Below are positions 1 to 8,245 of a stretch of 64,000 nt of DNA, piece after piece. The notes under the pieces were generated by a model. That model ran no database searches. It was not told the origin of the DNA and worked only from the letters and a program-made list of their open reading frames with translations. Source of the DNA: Pyrobaculum arsenaticum DSM 13514 (GTDB taxonomy: Archaea > Thermoproteota > Thermoprotei > Thermoproteales > Thermoproteaceae); NCBI RefSeq assembly GCF_000016385.1, contig NC_009376.1, forward strand, positions 186,001 to 250,000, in the 5' to 3' direction. Every line of letters starts with the position of its first letter. The first letter of the stretch is position 1. The translations under genes were made by a program, and so were the position numbers.

Positions 1-657
1 TGGTGGCTAGACCGGCTGAGGCACACGCTGTCCGCATTTGACTACGTGAGGCTGGACCACTTCCGCGGATACGTGGCCTACTGGGAGGTCCCTGCCGGCG
101 AGAAGACGGCGGTGAACGGTCGGTGGGTCCCCGCGCCGGGGGCGGAGCTACTGGAAAAAGCCAGGTCGGAGCTGGGGGAGCTTAGGCTAATCGCAGAGGA
201 CCTCGGCTACATAACGCCAGACGTGGTGGAGCTGAGAGACCGCCTCGGCTTCCCCGGCATGCGTGTCTTGCAGTTCGCCTGGGACGGCAACCCCGCAAAC
301 GAGCACAAGCCACACAACCACGTCAAAAACTCCGTGGTGTACACCGGCACCCACGACAACAACACGGCGGTGGGGTGGTATCTAGAAGAGGCGACGCCGA
401 GAGCGAGGCGGGAGTTTTGCCAGTATGCGAAGTGCTCAGCCGCGGAGGGCGTACACTGGTGTTTCATCAGGCTGGCCTACATGTCAGTTGCCAACGTAGC
501 GATCGTGCCTATACAAGACGTGCTGGGCCTTGGTAGCGAGGCGCGGATGAACAAGCCAGGCACAGTGGGGGGTAACTGGAGGTGGAGGCTGGCAAAGATG
601 CCCAACGCCGCCGTGAGGAGGCGGCTGAGAAAACTAACCCGCATATACGGGCGTTGA
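1..657 (+). CDS. malQ: 4-alpha-glucanotransferase (amylomaltase, GH77), C-terminal part
   Basis: The gene is cut by the left edge; the frame is open from base 1, so the ATG/GTG codons inside are not starts. Amylomaltase disproportionates alpha-1,4-glucans in the cytoplasm during glycogen and maltodextrin turnover. The three GH77 catalytic carboxylates can be seen in order: the nucleophile Asp in RLDHFRG, the acid/base Glu in AEDLG, and the stabilising Asp in GTHDNNT. The C-terminus has the family's NKPGT...NWRWR stretch. About 218 residues of a usual ~480-500 are present. No downstream operon partner is seen; the following 870 bp hold no intact gene. Confidence 0.95.
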   Translation, partial: WWLDRLRHTLSAFDYVRLDHFRGYVAYWEVPAGEKTAVNGRWVPAPGAELLEKARSELGELRLIAEDLGYITPDVVELRDRLGFPGMRVLQFAWDGNPANEHKPHNHVKNSVVYTGTHDNNTAVGWYLEEATPRARREFCQYAKCSAAEGVHWCFIRLAYMSVANVAIVPIQDVLGLGSEARMNKPGTVGGNWRWRLAKMPNAAVRRRLRKLTRIYGR

Positions 658-867
658 GCTACTAAACAGATACGGAGGATGGCGGGGCCCCCTTATCTCT
701 TCACGCCATTTGTCATGCCCAGGGCGTCTACAGACACTGCCTCGTCTCCTTGACGAGTTGCCGCCCGCTATGACAGCCTTCCTCAGCTTCCCAAATTGCC
801 AGAGGTTGCTCCTCACCTAGCTGTGTGTGCAGTTAGAGGACCATACGTTGAGGAAGCTGGCTGTGCC

Positions 868-1068
868 TTATCCGCATAGCGCTACGTACAACGCGTAGAC
901 GGCTACGACTGCCCTCAGCCCGTTTTGCGCCGCGTCTTATATCAGCGCCGCCCTCTTAACCACGGCACTGCAGATAGACTTAGCGTACTCACAGACGCAA
1001 TCCCTGACCTCCCGCCCCTAGAAAAACCACTGGAAAAAACGGGGTTAGTTATAAAAACAAACTTGCTG
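868..1068 (-). pseudogene. Degraded, internally deleted copy of the 16609-17364 membrane-protein gene
   Basis: Read on the minus strand, this stretch matches the junction region of the two genes at 14930-17364. It first resembles the last codons of the secreted-protein gene with its TAACTAACCCC end, then the shared GGTTTTTCT spacer, then the first ~20 codons of the membrane protein (RDCVCEY, KSIC). It then jumps directly to the final ~27 codons (RRAALI, NGLRAV, YALYVAL) and the stop at 868-870. Roughly 200 internal codons are missing and a TAA sits where the intact gene has Tyr. Nucleotide similarity is very high on both sides of the deletion, so this is a fairly young duplicate that decayed. 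Confidence 0.8.
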
Positions 1069-1073
1069 AAAAG

Positions 1074-1130
1074 GGCGTGATGTTGTGTGCCGCCCCTGAG
1101 CCGTGATGTCATTCCTGTCGGGGCTGAACA
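1074..1130 (+). ncRNA. Possible C/D-box sRNA
   Basis: Boxes fall in the archaeal C/D order: C-like GTGATGT at 1077-1083, 12 nt, CTGA (D') at 1096-1099, 3 nt, GTGATGT (C') at 1103-1109, 14 nt, CTGA (D) at 1124-1127. Both C boxes end in T instead of the consensus A, and the second guide interval is slightly long. A TTATAAAA box lies at about 1049-1057, 25 nt upstream. I could not assign an rRNA or tRNA target. It lies beside a decayed gene copy, so chance is a real alternative. Confidence 0.35.
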
Positions 1131-1526
1131 TTGTAACTGCTCGTTTGTGCAAGCCGCCTAGCCAAATTCCAAGCTCTTGTAACGAGAGCGTATAGCTCGC
1201 CTTGATAAGGCGTTGTGGCGCCCTTACAGCGATTTATAGCCTTAAGCGCATTGCACTAGGGCTCTACACACGCAAAAGCTCTGGCCCTGGCTGCCGTCAC
1301 GTCCAATGCGCGGCTACGTCCCAACCGCCTCCACCGTAGACCCTCATGGTAGCCCTCTAGATAATCCAAGACGCCTAGAGGCGTTGAGGGGGCTACGACT
1401 CTTTGGGTGTGGACTTGGAGCTTAGGCCTCTTTTCGAATTACGTCAAGCCCGCTGGCTTTGTGTTGCTATGTTCTATTCTTGCCAGATGGACGTGCTAAA
1501 ATTAAATATCTGAACAATTTTAAAAT

Positions 1527-2648
1527 ATGGTATTCTCGAAGAACCCGGTAGACATTACTAGGGACAGAAAGTTGTCCTCTGGAGAGATCGCCGACTCGCT
1601 TAGGCTTGCCATTATGGCCGAGCTAGATGCCATAAGCCTATATCTCCAATTGGCCAGGCTAATCGACGACGAGAGAGTAAGGAAGGTCTTTGAGGACATA
1701 GCTAAGGAGGAGAAGACGCACTTCGGCGAATTTCTCGCACTGCTTAAACACATCGACCCCGAGCAGGTGGAGCAGTTGAAGGCAGGCTTGATAGAAGTCG
1801 GCGAGCTGACAGGCATAAAGGCGCCGATGAATGATCCCGACAATAAGCGGGTTGGCGAGTCTAACGCGCGCAGTGATCCGCCGCCTGACGTGGTCTCTTC
1901 GTCGGGCCTAAGCCCCGAAGAGCTCAGGTACTTGCAGAATAGGGTGAGGGAGGTCTCCGGCAAGGTGAGGAGGTTTAGGAGGTATCTTGCGACATATGAG
2001 GCGGGCCCCGGGGTCGACGCAGTGCCGCTGGAGGAGGCGGCCCCCGGCCCCACAATAGCCGCTAATAGGTCGGTGGTGCCGCTTAAGGAGCTGAGCGTGA
2101 AGTTCTCCATATCGCAGAGGCAGATCGAGTACGCAAGAGCTAGGGGCGAGGCGGTCTACTCGACGTCGGCGGATAGGGCAGCGGTTAGGCTAGCGTATGA
2201 GGAAGACGCAACAATACTCGGCGATATTCTGGGCAACCCGAAGGTCAAGACAATGGGCATCACGTCGTGGGACGCGCCGGGGTCTGCCGTAGCTGAGGTC
2301 TCAAACGCCGTAAATCTGCTTTACAGCAACTACGTGCCCGAGCCCTATGTGTTATTTGTAAGCCCCGGCAGATTCACGAAACTCTTGACAGTTGTCGAGA
2401 AGACTGGCGTCATGGAGCTGACGAGAGTTAAGTCCCTAGTTCAAGACGTCGTCGTGGTGCCCCAACTGAGAGACGACACGGCACTGTTGCTGTCAACCCA
2501 CCAATCAATCATCGACGTAGCCGTAGGCGTAGACACGGCGCTGGTATACCTCGGCCCCGAAGACGGTACACACGGGTTCAACTTGTGGGAAACCTTGGCG
2601 GTGAGGATCAAGGATCCCAACGGCGTAGTAGTACTAAAACAAACGTAG
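1527..2648 (+). CDS. Ferritin-like / encapsulin shell fusion protein
   Basis: One 373-residue protein joins an N-terminal encapsulated-ferritin-like helical domain (about 15-95) to a C-terminal HK97-fold encapsulin shell domain (about 125-373). The first domain has iron-binding candidates Glu32 and the EExxH group Glu62/His65, as in encapsulated ferritins that oxidise Fe(II) inside the shell. The middle is a low-complexity linker rich in Pro/Ser. The second part keeps encapsulin features: PLKELSVKF strand, PEPYVLFVSPGRF, late VDTALVYLGPEDG. Pyrococcus furiosus makes virus-like particles from the same fusion architecture, so a nanocompartment storing iron on its inner face is expected. ATG start follows an A/T box at 1501-1509 by 25 nt. 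It stands alone, with no separate cargo gene nearby. Confidence 0.9.
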   Translation: MVFSKNPVDITRDRKLSSGEIADSLRLAIMAELDAISLYLQLARLIDDERVRKVFEDIAKEEKTHFGEFLALLKHIDPEQVEQLKAGLIEVGELTGIKAPMNDPDNKRVGESNARSDPPPDVVSSSGLSPEELRYLQNRVREVSGKVRRFRRYLATYEAGPGVDAVPLEEAAPGPTIAANRSVVPLKELSVKFSISQRQIEYARARGEAVYSTSADRAAVRLAYEEDATILGDILGNPKVKTMGITSWDAPGSAVAEVSNAVNLLYSNYVPEPYVLFVSPGRFTKLLTVVEKTGVMELTRVKSLVQDVVVVPQLRDDTALLLSTHQSIIDVAVGVDTALVYLGPEDGTHGFNLWETLAVRIKDPNGVVVLKQT

Positions 2649-2832
2649 AAAAACAAGCTCGGCGCTCTTTTCATCTCCGTCCTTTCTCCTTAAGGGGCTA
2701 ATTGTTTCTCCTCGTGAACAAAGGAGTCTCTACACGGCACCTAGCTTTAACAAGTAGAGAATACGGCATCCTAGGGCCGCGTCTCGGGGCATTTTGCTAT
2801 GCTAACATGCGGCGGTTAAAAGGAGGATGAAT

Positions 2833-3120
2833 TCATAATGCAGCCACCGACGCTGTGATTATAATCGCCAGGGTGAGAGGCGAAATTGGCCACTGCCTTA
2901 CAACTGTTACATAACACAACTTCTCCATCTCTACGGCGGCGTAAACGCTGCTGAAGGCGTCGGCGTCGAAGAGTCTCCCGCATAGGTAAGCCCACGCAGT
3001 CGGGTTAGGCACGCCCAGGAGATCCCTCGCCGTGAAGCTGAGCACGCCGGTGTAGCGCGGCGTGGCGTTTACTGGGGAGTACTCATTTGGGATGCCGGGA
3101 AGGTCTACGACGAGTAGCAG
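2833..3120 (-). CDS. Possible small membrane or secreted protein, start not evident
   Basis: The minus-strand frame ending at 2833 reads like real protein over its last ~95 residues: a hydrophobic start (LLLVVDLPG), an N-glycosylation-type NAT, a middle with GVPNPTAWAYLCG, and a hydrophobic C-terminal segment (LTLAIIITASVAAL) ending at the stop. Third codon positions are GC-rich like neighbouring genes. A minus-strand A/T box (TTTAAAAA, about 3130-3137) points to a start near 3110, but no ATG, GTG or TTG is in frame there; the first is GTG at 3045. It may have lost its start or be a fragment. I do not recognise the family. Confidence 0.35.
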   Translation of the reverse strand: MLLVVDLPGIPNEYSPVNATPRYTGVLSFTARDLLGVPNPTAWAYLCGRLFDADAFSSVYAAVEMEKLCYVTVVRQWPISPLTLAIIITASVAAL

Positions 3121-3161
3121 TGCTCTGCGAGTTTTTAAATTCTTATGGGAATTTTTGGGAA

Positions 3162-3497
3162 ATGGAGTCGTGGCTTCGTAAACATGCAGTGGAGGAGGTT
3201 GAGTACGCTGTTTATTTCTGTGCTCCGAGAAAGGAGGTGGCTGAAGCGGCTGTGGAGGCGCTGAACGATGAGCAAGTCTTCCGATGTTGGGCGACGGATT
3301 ACGTGGTTGGTTGCGATGACGACGAGAGTTACAAGAAGGCAGAAGAAATCGTGCGCCGCATCGCGGAGAGGCGAGGCGTAGAGCCAAGATTACTGCGCCA
3401 CACCCTTGAGTGTGCCAGGGAGCTGTCTGAAGAGGTGTTGGTAGAGGAAATGATGTGGAACGTCTTAGGGATAGACACGACGATAGAAACAGCGTAA
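3162..3497 (+). CDS. Hypothetical protein, 111 aa
   Basis: A small acidic, mostly helical protein with many Glu/Arg pairs and four Cys; no recognised domain. The longest frame begins at 3087, but ATG at 3162 is preferred because a TTTTTAAATTC box at 3132-3141 lies 25 nt upstream, the leaderless spacing seen throughout the window. That A/T box reads equally well on the other strand and could also serve the minus-strand frame at 2833-3120. No operon partner. Confidence 0.6.
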   Translation: MESWLRKHAVEEVEYAVYFCAPRKEVAEAAVEALNDEQVFRCWATDYVVGCDDDESYKKAEEIVRRIAERRGVEPRLLRHTLECARELSEEVLVEEMMWNVLGIDTTIETA

Positions 3498-3711
3498 CCC
3501 CCCTTTTCCATTCTTCACTGCAAGCGCTGATTAACCTTCGATAAGCAGGATTGGAACTTCCCGGGGCAACAAAGGCGCATCTGCGGCTTAGCGTGGTGAA
3601 CAGTCAAAAGCCCTTTATGAGCTTTACTCTAAGCTTTGAAACATAATCACGTTGCAGTGAAGGCTGATTGTTAAGAATGTCAAATATGTACAATAAAAAT
3701 ACGCGGCGTTA

Positions 3712-3945
3712 TTATTGTCGGGGCTGAATCCTCTTGACGCTGTCTAGCACCTTCTCGGCGAGTAGGACGAGCTCCTCGTGCTCTTCCTGTGTGAAGTCGT
3801 CGTGCCACTTCTCCAGGAGCCTCCTCAAGAGGGCGAGGTTGAAGTGTAGCGCCGGCCAGTAGGGGTGGTGCTCCGCTATGCCGGCAGAGAGCTGTTCTAG
3901 CTCCTCCACCCTCTTCAGCATTGCGCGGGAGACGTCAGGCTCCAT
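3712..3945 (-). CDS. Hypothetical protein, 77 aa
   Basis: A small, probably all-helical acidic protein (LKRVEELEQL, LALLRRLLEKW, LVLLAEKVL). It starts inside the 3' end of the upstream minus-strand gene (overlap 3935-3945), so the two are probably co-transcribed and translated together. No catalytic motif or known family is recognised. The 200 bp beyond its end (3498-3711) show no gene. Confidence 0.6.
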   Translation of the reverse strand: MEPDVSRAMLKRVEELEQLSAGIAEHHPYWPALHFNLALLRRLLEKWHDDFTQEEHEELVLLAEKVLDSVKRIQPRQ

Positions 3946-4267
3946 ATTGCAAAACGCGGCCTAGCTGTTGCTTAGGCTTCTCCGCCCCCTTTGCTCCGGT
4001 TTTCAGCGCCACGTACTGGCTTAATAGGCGTGGCAGCAGGACGTTAGTTACTTTTTCCCAATCGCGCTGTATGGCGTCTCTGAGCCACCGGCAGTTTACC
4101 CCACCGTACTCGGCGTAGTACATGGAGAAGGACTTATCCAAGAAGTCGTACACGTCGTGTCTCTCGCCCGCTCTCTCAACCTCTACGGCGATAGAGCTTT
4201 GCCCCATCTTCTCCAGAATCTTAATAACTTCTGGGTGTAGGAAGTGGAAAATTACCTCCCGGCTCAT
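3935..4267 (-). CDS. Hypothetical protein, 110 aa
   Basis: First gene of a two-gene minus-strand unit with the 77-residue protein. It is mixed helical, with aromatic-rich YDFLDKSFSMYYAEYGG and a central Trp/Arg segment. The ATG follows an A/T box (TTTATTAATT) by about 25 nt. I see no transmembrane segment or recognised fold. The overlapping stop and start suggest the two products act together, but function is unknown. Confidence 0.65.
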   Translation of the reverse strand: MSREVIFHFLHPEVIKILEKMGQSSIAVEVERAGERHDVYDFLDKSFSMYYAEYGGVNCRWLRDAIQRDWEKVTNVLLPRLLSQYVALKTGAKGAEKPKQQLGRVLQYGA

Positions 4268-4297
4268 GGATCTGTGCCTTTGTGAATTAATAAATCT

Positions 4298-5203
4298 TTA
4301 CAAGTAGTCGTCTCTCCGGGCGATGTTCCTAACAACGCCGCCAGTGGCGTAGGCGATGAGGTTCTTGACGGCGTCCATCACCATCTTGCGCCACACCTCC
4401 TCGCTTCCGTATCCCCCGGCGACCCACGGCGTCGCGACCACGTTGGGTAGCGAGAAAAACTCGGCGTCCTTGGCGAAGTCGTTGCGCCCCCACCACACGT
4501 CGCTGGCGAAGACGAAGCGCGGCCTCTCCTTCACAATCCTCAGCGCCCCCTCCCTGTCAACAACCTCGGCCCTCCCCACGTTGACGAATACCCCGTCCTC
4601 CGCCATAAGCGCCAAGTGCTCGTATCTTATCAGCCCCCTAGTGCGCCGAGTCAGCGGCAGGGCGCAGACCGCCGCCTTGGCCCCCCTAAGCGCCTCCTCT
4701 AGGCTTGAGGTGAAGCGCCACGGTCCCTCCCGAGGTGTCCGGGCAAAGCCCCAAACCTCCGCTCCAAGCGCCGCGATAAGCCGCGCAACCCTTATGCCGA
4801 TTTCGCCGAGGCCCAAGACAGCTACTTTTTTGCCTTGGAGAAGAGGCACTTCAAGGTTTTTGTCATAGTCGCCACGCCTCATTTTCTCGCTGTAGTGTAT
4901 TATCCTCTTGTAGGAGGCGAGGAGGAGGCCCAGCGCGAATTCGGTAACAGCGTCAGCGTTTGAACCGGCGTTGCCCGCCACAACCACGTGGGGTGGGATA
5001 TGCTCCCAAGGCAAGTGATCTAGGCCTGCTAATACCACCTGGATAAATTTCAGCTTCGGCATCTTTTTCAACTCCTCCGGGCTGAGCCTATAGACAAACG
5101 CCACTTCGACACCGCTCAGATCACCCCCCTTGACGATTTTATAGTACCTTCCCAGCTCTTCCTCCGCCTCTTTTGGCAAGTTGAAGTTTACGTACAGCTC
5201 CAT
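4298..5203 (-). CDS. D-2-hydroxyacid dehydrogenase-like protein with altered active site
   Basis: A 301-residue member of the D-isomer-specific 2-hydroxyacid dehydrogenase superfamily. The NAD-binding Rossmann motif GLGEIG is at 131-136, and the conserved Arg is present (NVGRAEVVD, Arg211). The other two residues of the usual Arg/Glu/His active site are not where expected: the segment that normally reads DVFEEEP is DVWWGRND, and the usual TPHxAG is TPWVAGG, with Trp260 in place of the catalytic His. NAD(P) binding is likely conserved; ordinary 2-oxoacid reduction is doubtful. ATG start with an ATATTAA box about 25 nt upstream. The gene to its right on the same strand ends 25 bp before it and may be independent. 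Confidence 0.8.
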   Translation of the reverse strand: MELYVNFNLPKEAEEELGRYYKIVKGGDLSGVEVAFVYRLSPEELKKMPKLKFIQVVLAGLDHLPWEHIPPHVVVAGNAGSNADAVTEFALGLLLASYKRIIHYSEKMRRGDYDKNLEVPLLQGKKVAVLGLGEIGIRVARLIAALGAEVWGFARTPREGPWRFTSSLEEALRGAKAAVCALPLTRRTRGLIRYEHLALMAEDGVFVNVGRAEVVDREGALRIVKERPRFVFASDVWWGRNDFAKDAEFFSLPNVVATPWVAGGYGSEEVWRKMVMDAVKNLIAYATGGVVRNIARRDDYL

Positions 5204-5228
5204 GGCTTAGGGCAGTAATGGGTTAATA

Positions 5229-6359
5229 TCAATATCTCGACGTGGGGATCGCCAACAGCCTCAACACGGCCTCGGCCTCGTCCACGACGTCGCCGGGGGT
5301 AAAGACGTGGTGGTTGGCCGGGGCCTCCTCTTCCAGCTTCACCGCCCTCCTAAACCTCACCTGGGCCTGGGTGCGGCAAGCCTCCTGTAAGAAGTTGCCG
5401 CTCCTCACCACCTCCACCCTTCCCAGGGCGGCTTTGTTGAACCTAGGCGAGATGGACACAGCGGTGTAGACCGCCTCTTTCAGCTCGGCGGCGAGGCCGT
5501 GGGGGTAGCCCGACTCGAAGTGGGGCATGATCCGCCAGCTCTTCGCCATGTTAAGCGCTATTGTGCAGTGGGCGAAGACCGCCTCGGCGCCGCCGTGACA
5601 CACGACGTTGGCTATCCAGCCGCTGTACCCCGTCAGCCCCCTCGACATAAGCATGGCGAGCCCCGCCGCCAAGTCGCCTTCGCATGCCACTACTCGCCCC
5701 CTCGAGTTGAGCAGGGCAAGGGCCAGGCAGGGGGTGTAGCGCCGCTTCATGAGGAAGGGGAAGCACTGAATTGCGACGAGGTTCGCACCTGCCGAGACCT
5801 TCTCTAGGGCCGTCGCTACTTTAGCCACTCTGTCGTCCCCAAAAAGCTTCAGAAGCTCGTCGTCCGGCTCCGAGGCGTCTACTGCTTCCTCGAACTTCTC
5901 CAGGGGCACAACCTCAACAGCCCAGCCAAGCTTCTCCCGGGCGGCTTGTGCTTGGTATGTCTCCGAGCCGATTAGAACCGCCTTGGCGCCCACCAGCGAG
6001 GAGGCGGTGTCGGCGACTTTCTTTGCCCTTGCCGCGACGTCTCCGCACTGATTGTAGGAGGGGCAGTGGTAGGCTACTACGGGCAGACCCAGCGCCTCTA
6101 TCTCGGCCTTGGCGTGGAGCACGCTGGCGAAGCTGTTGTGCTCGCCGAAACCCAGTAGCACAGCTCCGCGGGCGCCGCTCTTCTTGACGAGGTCAAGGGC
6201 AGCCGCCGTGGTGCCGCCAGTTGCGTGGATGATGAGGGGAAACTTCTCAGGCGCCGGGGTCTCTGGGTTTTTGAAAAACCCCACAGACTGTAATAGGCGC
6301 CGCGCCACCTCCTTCACAAATGTCTCTCCATGGATGGGAGAATGTAGAAGGTAGGCCAC
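5229..6359 (-). CDS. L-fucose/arabinose isomerase-like protein
   Basis: 376 residues resembling the archaeal fucose-isomerase-like family: an N-terminal alpha/beta part with a Gly-rich turn (HATGGTTAAA) and LLGFGEHNSF, and a C-terminal part with the family's ACEGDLAAGLAMLM and a HC pair in AVFAHCTIALN. Such proteins bind sugars or sugar-like ligands; the substrate cannot be told from sequence. GTG start; the A/T box at 6380-6391 lies about 25 nt upstream and is shared with the divergent ABC permease gene. Confidence 0.7.
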   Translation of the reverse strand: MAYLLHSPIHGETFVKEVARRLLQSVGFFKNPETPAPEKFPLIIHATGGTTAAALDLVKKSGARGAVLLGFGEHNSFASVLHAKAEIEALGLPVVAYHCPSYNQCGDVAARAKKVADTASSLVGAKAVLIGSETYQAQAAREKLGWAVEVVPLEKFEEAVDASEPDDELLKLFGDDRVAKVATALEKVSAGANLVAIQCFPFLMKRRYTPCLALALLNSRGRVVACEGDLAAGLAMLMSRGLTGYSGWIANVVCHGGAEAVFAHCTIALNMAKSWRIMPHFESGYPHGLAAELKEAVYTAVSISPRFNKAALGRVEVVRSGNFLQEACRTQAQVRFRRAVKLEEEAPANHHVFTPGDVVDEAEAVLRLLAIPTSRY

Positions 6360-6379
6360 TTAGCACGGGATGTACGCAT

Positions 6380-6391
6380 TTAAAAACTCTG
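6380..6391. promoter_or_regulatory. Shared divergent TATA-like box
   Basis: The run ATTTAAAAAC lies almost equidistant (about 22-25 nt) from the GTG starts of the isomerase-like gene on the minus strand (6359) and the ABC permease on the plus strand (6405). Both transcripts would be leaderless and would compete for one TBP/TFB site, or each uses its own half. Confidence 0.6.
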
Positions 6392-6404
6392 TCTTAGCTG
6401 TGGT

Positions 6405-7544
6405 GTGGGTGCATTCACGGCACTGGTGGTGAAGGACCTCCAGGAGATTTTGACATCTCGCTACTTCTTGGCTTCTCTTCTAGGCGGTTTTGTAGTCTTA
6501 ATAGCGCTGGGCGCCGTGATGGGGGCGTCGATAGAAACTGCCCAGAAGGCTACTCAGAGTTTTGCAGTGGTGGTGGGGAACACCACAGAGCTGGGCCAGA
6601 GGTACGTGGAGCTGTTAAGGGAGCTCGGCGGTGTTTTGTACGAGAAGTTCTCCCCCGACTTGCTTGACAGGTACAGCTACGCCGTCGTGGTGCCGCCTAA
6701 TTTCACACTGCCGGCAAAGGTGGAGGTGTATGCAAAATACAGGGGGTTGTTGTCCACGGCGACGCCTCTCTTCGTGGAGCTGGCCGCGCAGAGGCTTGCC
6801 GAAGAGGTGGGCGTGCCGCCGCAGCCTATCAACACGGAGCTCTACGTATACCTCGGCGATCGCGTGTTAAAGGCTGGGGAGGTGGCGATGCTGGCAAATC
6901 TCTTCCTCATATCTTGGATGTTTATGTTCCTGGTGCCTCTGCTAGTCGCCTCCACGGCGGCGGTTGCGGTGGGGCTTGAGAAGGAGAAGAGGACGTTTGA
7001 GCTTATCCTCTCGACGCCGGCTACTGCGAGGACGCTCGTCGCGGCGAAGCTCACAAGCGCCGTGGCGCTGGCGTTTATACAATTCGCCGTGATGGCCGTG
7101 GCGTTTATCTTCTACTTCTACAACCTTTCCAGAGCCGCACCCCCCGTGCTTTCCGGCGAAGTTGCGGGGGAGGCAGTAGCTCCGTCGCCCGCGTTGTTTG
7201 TCCCGGTGGCTTTGTCCACGCTGGCCTTGTCCTTGGCGCTACTGGGACTCGCGTTTATAGCCGCGACCAGAGTCGAGGATATAAAGACGGCGCAGAGCGT
7301 CGTACCCATGGTTGTGTTCCCCCTCCTCGTGCCGTCCTTCGCCGCGATCTTCGGCACAGTGGAAGGCCTTGAGGCCTACCCCTTCGTCCACCCACTGGCT
7401 GTGGCATATTCGGCGCTGGTTGGGCAGTGGGATAAGGCCTACGCCTTTCTCGCAACTGATTGGGCCTTGGCCATCGCCGTCGTCGCATCTATACTCAAAT
7501 TCGTCACCACGGACTACCTCATAACTGGGAGGTGGAGGCGATGA
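6405..7544 (+). CDS. ABC-2 type exporter, permease subunit
   Basis: 379 residues with the ABC-2/NatB-type layout: one N-terminal membrane helix (about 15-40), a large extracellular domain, then about five C-terminal helices. The family motif VGLEKEKRTFELILSTP lies before the fourth helix, typical of sodium or drug exporters. GTG start at 6405 has the shared A/T box 25 nt upstream. Its stop overlaps the next gene's ATG by 4 bp, so it forms an operon with its own ATPase. Confidence 0.9.
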   Translation: MGAFTALVVKDLQEILTSRYFLASLLGGFVVLIALGAVMGASIETAQKATQSFAVVVGNTTELGQRYVELLRELGGVLYEKFSPDLLDRYSYAVVVPPNFTLPAKVEVYAKYRGLLSTATPLFVELAAQRLAEEVGVPPQPINTELYVYLGDRVLKAGEVAMLANLFLISWMFMFLVPLLVASTAAVAVGLEKEKRTFELILSTPATARTLVAAKLTSAVALAFIQFAVMAVAFIFYFYNLSRAAPPVLSGEVAGEAVAPSPALFVPVALSTLALSLALLGLAFIAATRVEDIKTAQSVVPMVVFPLLVPSFAAIFGTVEGLEAYPFVHPLAVAYSALVGQWDKAYAFLATDWALAIAVVASILKFVTTDYLITGRWRR

Positions 7545-8245
7545 TACGCGCAGTGCAGTTAGCCAAGAGGTTTGGGAAAATAGAGGCCTTGAAAAACGTG
7601 ACGCTTGAGGTTAACCAGGGCGAGGTGGTGGGGCTCGTCGGGCCCAACGGGGCGGGCAAGACCACGACGCTGAGGATACTCGCCGGCCTGTTGAGGCCGG
7701 ACGCAGGCTACGCGGAGGTCCTCGGCGTGAGGACAACTTCGCCCGAGTTTAAGAAGGTTAAGAGATGGGTGGCGTACCTCCCCGAGGAGGTTATGCCCTA
7801 CGACAACTTAACAGGTAGGGCCTTCATAGAGTTCGTCCACGGGCTCTACGGCGTGGATAACGTAAAGGAGGCGGTGGAGATATCGGGGCTGGGCCCACGG
7901 ATAGACGACAAGGTTAAGACATATTCAAAGGGCATGAGGAGGAGGCTCGTCGTCGCCGCCTTGCTCACCGCGGGGGCAAAGGCGCTGTTGCTAGACGAGC
8001 CCACGTCGGGCGTAGACGTCATACACGCCGTGGAGATTAGGAGGCTCGTAAGGGAATACGCCGTCAGCAGAAAAGCTACTGTGGTGTACTCGAGCCACAA
8101 TATGCTGGAGGTCGAGAGCATATGCGACCGGGTGTACTTCATAAACAACGGCGTAGTGGTAGACAGCGGGGCCCCGAGGGATCTGGCGGCTAAGTACTCC
8201 GCCGCCAACTTAGAGGAGGCCTTTGTCAGGGCTGTGGGCTTCTAG
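7541..8245 (+). CDS. ABC-2 type exporter, ATP-binding subunit
   Basis: A 234-residue ABC ATPase that pairs with the upstream permease (ATGA overlap). Walker A is GPNGAGKTT (34-42), the signature loop is YSKGMRRR, Walker B is ALLLDEPTS and the H-loop is SSHNM. ATP hydrolysis would drive export of an unknown substrate. The frame extends upstream to 7460, but ATG at 7541 is chosen because of the coupled overlap and because residue 1 then begins the typical ABC N-terminus. The 3' end overlaps the convergent mqnA by 36 bp. Confidence 0.93.
   Translation: MIRAVQLAKRFGKIEALKNVTLEVNQGEVVGLVGPNGAGKTTTLRILAGLLRPDAGYAEVLGVRTTSPEFKKVKRWVAYLPEEVMPYDNLTGRAFIEFVHGLYGVDNVKEAVEISGLGPRIDDKVKTYSKGMRRRLVVAALLTAGAKALLLDEPTSGVDVIHAVEIRRLVREYAVSRKATVVYSSHNMLEVESICDRVYFINNGVVVDSGAPRDLAAKYSAANLEEAFVRAVGF

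Larger units (their letters stand above)
658..1526. other. Gene-poor spacer
   Basis: About 870 bp without an intact gene. The part at 868-1068 is a minus-strand remnant of a gene pair found elsewhere in the window, and 1077-1127 has C/D-box-like spacing; both are listed separately. The right end contains the encapsulin promoter (A/T box near 1501-1509). In 658-867 and 1130-1500 I see only short weak hairpins and no convincing reading frame. Confidence 0.6.

Noticed and set aside
1520..2110. Long minus-strand frame under the encapsulin gene
   Set aside because: Ser/Leu-rich shadow of a well-supported plus-strand gene; no promoter or family features.
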